DNA of 8,471 nt from Acidimicrobiia bacterium (GTDB lineage Bacteria > Actinomycetota > Acidimicrobiia > Acidimicrobiales > Acidimicrobilacustridaceae). The notes below the pieces were generated by a model, which did no database searches, was not told where the DNA came from, and saw nothing but the letters and a program-made list of their open reading frames with translations. Location of the stretch: NCBI GenBank assembly GCA_018882825.1, contig VERC01000090.1, forward strand, positions 1 through 8,471. Reading direction: 5' to 3'. Positions 6,128-8,471 of this stretch are shown one piece after another (the stretch's first letter is position 1; each line of letters starts with the position of its first letter). The position numbers were made by a program, and so were the translations under genes.

Positions 6128-7401
6128 CCGGACTCCGACTTCCCCCCACGTTCCCGCCCGGTGCGCCCCCGGCCTTCCATGTCCTGGCCAAGCCCACGGG
6201 CTCGATCTGCAACCTCGACTGCACCTACTGCTTCTTCCTGTCCAAGGAACAGCTCTACCCGGGCGACCGCTTCCGCATGTCCGACGACGTGATGCGCACG
6301 TGGATCGCCCAGGTCGTCGACGGTCATCGCACCCCCGAGATCACCATCGCCCTGCAGGGCGGTGAACCCACGCTGATGGGCCTGGACTTCATGCGCCGGG
6401 TCGTGGCCCATGCCCGATCGGTCGCCGGTCCCGGACGGACGGTGGAGTTCACCCTGCAGACCAACGGGACCCTGCTCGACGACGAGTGGTGCGCGTTCCT
6501 CGCCGCCGAACAGGTGCTGGTGGGGCTCTCGCTCGACGGGCCGCCGGCGATGCACGACGCCTATCGCGTCGACAAACAGGGCCGACCCACCTACGAGCGG
6601 GTGCGGGCCGCCTGGGACCTCCTGCAGCGCCATGGTGTGGCCACCAACGTGCTGTGCTCGGTGCACGCCGCCAACGCCGACCACGGGCTCGAGGTGTACC
6701 GGCACCTGCGCGACGACCTCGGGGTGCGGTTCATCCAGTTCATCCCCATCGTGGAGCGCACCACGGAGACGACGGTGACCATCGCCGAACGGGGATGGGG
6801 GGAGCGGGCCACCGATCGTCCGCTCTACGTCCAGGCCGGGACAGGCACGACCAGTCGTTCGGTCACCCCTGAGGGGTGGGGGAACTTCCTCGTCGACGTG
6901 TTCGACGAATGGGTGCATCGCGATGTCGGCGAGGTGTTCGTGACGATGTTCGACGCCGCGCTGGCCGCCTGGGTCGGTCTGCCGTCACCGATGTGCATCT
7001 TCGCCGAACGGTGCGGGACGGCGATCGCCCTCGAGCACAACGGCGACGTGTACTCCTGTGACCATTACGTGGAACCCGATCATCTGCTCGGCAACATCAC
7101 CACGACCACGCTCGTCGAACTGGTGGCCTCGCCCCGGCAACGGGCCTTCGGTGACGCCAAGGCCACCACGCTGCCGGCCCAGTGCCGCACCTGTGAGGTG
7201 CGCTTCGCCTGCCACGGGGAGTGTCCGCGCAACCGGTTCGCGCTCTCGATCGACGGCGAGCCCGGACTCAACCACCTGTGCGCCGGGTACTACCGGTTCT
7301 TCACCCACATCGACGGACCGATGCGCACGATGGCCGACCTGCTGCGACGTGGTCGGCCCGCCGACGAGGTGATGGGTCTCCTCGCCGGCGGGGACGACTG
7401 A
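6124..7401 (+). CDS. Radical-SAM sulfatase-maturating enzyme (anSME type, SPASM domain)
   Basis: This 425-aa protein converts the active-site Cys (or Ser) of type I sulfatases to formylglycine by S-adenosylmethionine radical chemistry. The radical-SAM cluster motif CNLDCTYC gives Cys29, Cys33 and Cys36 (CX3CX2C). LQGGEPTLMG (78-87) is the SAM-contact GGEP motif, and LQTNGTLL (111-118) follows. The SPASM part carries Cys291, 297, 312, 354, 357, 363, 367 and 386. These spacings (6, 15, 42, 3, 6, 4, 19) almost equal those I recall for the eight auxiliary 4Fe-4S ligands of Clostridium perfringens anSME, and Asp313 after Cys312 (SCDHYV) matches its proposed catalytic base. The start is GTG 6124, overlapping the sulfatase stop as GTGA, with no good ribosome binding site of its own, so it is probably translationally coupled. 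The longer open frame back to 5797 is a shadow of the sulfatase gene. Other SPASM peptide-modifying enzymes are an alternative, but the adjacent sulfatase makes maturation the clear reading. Confidence 0.93.
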   Translation: MTGLRLPPTFPPGAPPAFHVLAKPTGSICNLDCTYCFFLSKEQLYPGDRFRMSDDVMRTWIAQVVDGHRTPEITIALQGGEPTLMGLDFMRRVVAHARSVAGPGRTVEFTLQTNGTLLDDEWCAFLAAEQVLVGLSLDGPPAMHDAYRVDKQGRPTYERVRAAWDLLQRHGVATNVLCSVHAANADHGLEVYRHLRDDLGVRFIQFIPIVERTTETTVTIAERGWGERATDRPLYVQAGTGTTSRSVTPEGWGNFLVDVFDEWVHRDVGEVFVTMFDAALAAWVGLPSPMCIFAERCGTAIALEHNGDVYSCDHYVEPDHLLGNITTTTLVELVASPRQRAFGDAKATTLPAQCRTCEVRFACHGECPRNRFALSIDGEPGLNHLCAGYYRFFTHIDGPMRTMADLLRRGRPADEVMGLLAGGDD

Positions 7402-7425
7402 CGACAGGTCGGACGACGGGCCGAA

Positions 7426-8471
7426 CTACGAGTCGGAGCGGGCGATGGCCCGTTCGTCGGTGCCCAGGTACGAGGCGATGACGTGCGGGTTGTTCCGCAC
7501 CGATGCCGGATCGCCCTCGGCGATCACGCCACCGGCCTCCAGGCAGTAGATGCGGTCCGAGATCGACATGACCATGGGCATGTCGTGCTCGATGATCAGG
7601 ATCGACGCCCCCAGTTCCCGGCGGATCGATTCGATCATCGGACCGAAGGCCTCGGTCTCCCGCTGGGCCACACCGGCGGTGGGCTCGTCGAGCAGCAGCA
7701 ACTCGCTGTCGAGGGCCAGGAGCGCACCCAGTTCCACGATGCGCCGTGTGCCGGTGGACAACTCGCCCATGAGCGACTCGGCGTACCGGGACAGCCCCAG
7801 GTAGCCGATGATCTCGTTGGCTTGACGCTTCTTGCGCCGCTCCATCGTGGGTGACGGCGGCAGTGACGTCATCGACGGCACCAGCCACGAGCGTTCCCGG
7901 GCCTCGAGGGCCACCATGAGCGTCTCACGCACACTGAGCGAGGAGAACAGGCGGGCGTTCTGGAAGGCACGACCGATGCCGAGACGCGATCGCCGGGCCG
8001 CCGACCGGTTGCCGGCCTGCACTCCGAAGATCTCGATCTCCCCGGTACTGGGCACGAACCCGCTCACTGCGTTCATGAGCGTGGTCTTGCCGGCGCCGTT
8101 GGTGCCGATGAGGCCGACGATCTCACCGGGCCGCACCTCGATCGACACCTTGTCCACCACGGTACGTCCGTTGAACTCAACGCTCACGTCGCGGCACACC
8201 AATGGCATCTTCGCGTCGTCGGTGTGCGTCTTGACCGTCGCCAGTGACGACACCGTGCCGGTCTGGGTGTTGCGTTTCGGTTCCCAGCCGGTGCGGCGGA
8301 CGATGTAGGCCATGATCATGTCCCGCCAGCCGTGGAAGATGGAGATCAGACCACCGGGGAAGTACAGCAGCACGATCAGCATGCCGATCGAACTGGCGAA
8401 CAACTTCACCTGAGGGGTGCCGTCGAACAGGATCGGCAGCGCCACGATCACCAGCGTGCCGATCAACGCAC
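7426..8471 (-). CDS. livG: Branched-chain amino acid-type ABC transporter: LivM permease C-terminus fused to LivG ATPase, 5' truncated
   Basis: The frame is open to the right edge, so the start lies outside; the TTG at 8466 is an internal codon. Residue numbers here count from that TTG. Residues 1-45 contain two hydrophobic stretches ending LLYFPGGLISIF, typical of the end of a LivM-type permease. A linker of about 40 residues follows without a stop, then an ATPase: Walker A GTNGAGKTT (121-129), Q-loop Gln169 (AFQNARLF), signature LSTGT (236-240) in place of LSGGQ, Walker B LLLLDE (256-261), switch His294 (IIEHD), and the C-terminal EGDPASVRNNPHVIASYLG segment characteristic of LivG/BraF ATPases. 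This family imports branched-chain amino acids and other small carboxylates or amides with a LivK binding protein, LivH and LivF, none of which are in the window. Met87 could begin a separate ATPase, but no stop or strong ribosome binding site supports that. The gene converges on the plus-strand run with a 24-nt gap. The substrate is unknown; import of an acid or steroid-derived compound is only suggested by proximity. Confidence 0.9.
   Translation of the reverse strand, partial: ALIGTLVIVALPILFDGTPQVKLFASSIGMLIVLLYFPGGLISIFHGWRDMIMAYIVRRTGWEPKRNTQTGTVSSLATVKTHTDDAKMPLVCRDVSVEFNGRTVVDKVSIEVRPGEIVGLIGTNGAGKTTLMNAVSGFVPSTGEIEIFGVQAGNRSAARRSRLGIGRAFQNARLFSSLSVRETLMVALEARERSWLVPSMTSLPPSPTMERRKKRQANEIIGYLGLSRYAESLMGELSTGTRRIVELGALLALDSELLLLDEPTAGVAQRETEAFGPMIESIRRELGASILIIEHDMPMVMSISDRIYCLEAGGVIAEGDPASVRNNPHVIASYLGTDERAIARSDS
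7436..7455 (+). terminator. Possible hairpin after the plus-strand operon
   Basis: GAGCGGGC and GCCCGTTC can pair as an 8-bp stem (one G-T wobble) around a GATG loop, 34 nt beyond the maturase stop. It lies inside the 3' end of the opposing transporter gene and has no T-run on either side, so it may be a chance hairpin in GC-rich coding DNA. It is recorded because the 24-nt gap between the convergent genes offers no other terminator. Confidence 0.2.

Noticed and set aside
6013..6918. A 301-codon minus-strand open frame over the sulfatase-maturase junction
   Set aside because: Antisense shadow; the plus-strand frame carries the radical-SAM and SPASM cysteines in the correct spacing.
7402..7425. 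Small gene or RNA in the convergent gap
   Set aside because: Only 24 nt, with no convincing structure within it.

Overview
The window is GC-rich, almost fully coding DNA with tightly packed, overlapping genes. It fits a steroid-degrading actinobacterium. The first four genes, echA20-ipdA-ipdB-ipdC, have the same order as the Mycobacterium tuberculosis Rv3550-Rv3553 cholesterol ring C/D block (recalled from the literature, not searched). What follows differs from the mycobacterial arrangement as I remember it, so the host is probably a non-mycobacterial actinobacterium. Marine, soil or sludge Acidimicrobiia are possible, but genus cannot be read from this sequence.

Layout: a seven-gene plus-strand run covers positions 1-7401. 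(1) echA20, 5' truncated (1-672), (2) ipdA (669-1526), (3) ipdB (1523-2275) and (4) ipdC (2275-3351) overlap by 4, 4 and 1 nt. These encode the end of the HIP pathway, in which the last two steroid rings are opened as CoA thioesters. (5) A 151-aa MaoC/hydratase-2 protein resembling mycobacterial HtdZ (3369-3824) follows after 17 nt. (6) A 763-aa type I arylsulfatase with a CSPTR formylglycine motif and a C-terminal beta-rich domain (3836-6127) follows after 11 nt. (7) It overlaps by 4 nt a radical-SAM/SPASM sulfatase-maturating enzyme (6124-7401) in which all three radical-SAM cysteines and all eight auxiliary-cluster cysteines are present. On the minus strand, converging after a 24-nt gap, is a 5'-truncated branched-chain-amino-acid-type ABC transporter protein in which the end of a LivM-like permease is fused to a LivG-like ATPase (7426-8471).

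How it fits together: EchA20 and IpdAB hydrolytically open rings D and C, IpdC is the flavoenzyme acting just before them, and the MaoC protein could hydrate an enoyl-CoA made from the products. The sulfatase and its dedicated maturase form a self-contained module in the same transcriptional run. It may let the cell use sulfate esters, possibly sulfated steroids, with the Liv-type transporter as a candidate importer. That link rests only on gene context. No tRNA, rRNA, CRISPR array, insertion sequence or phage gene was seen, and no non-coding stretch exceeds 30 bases.
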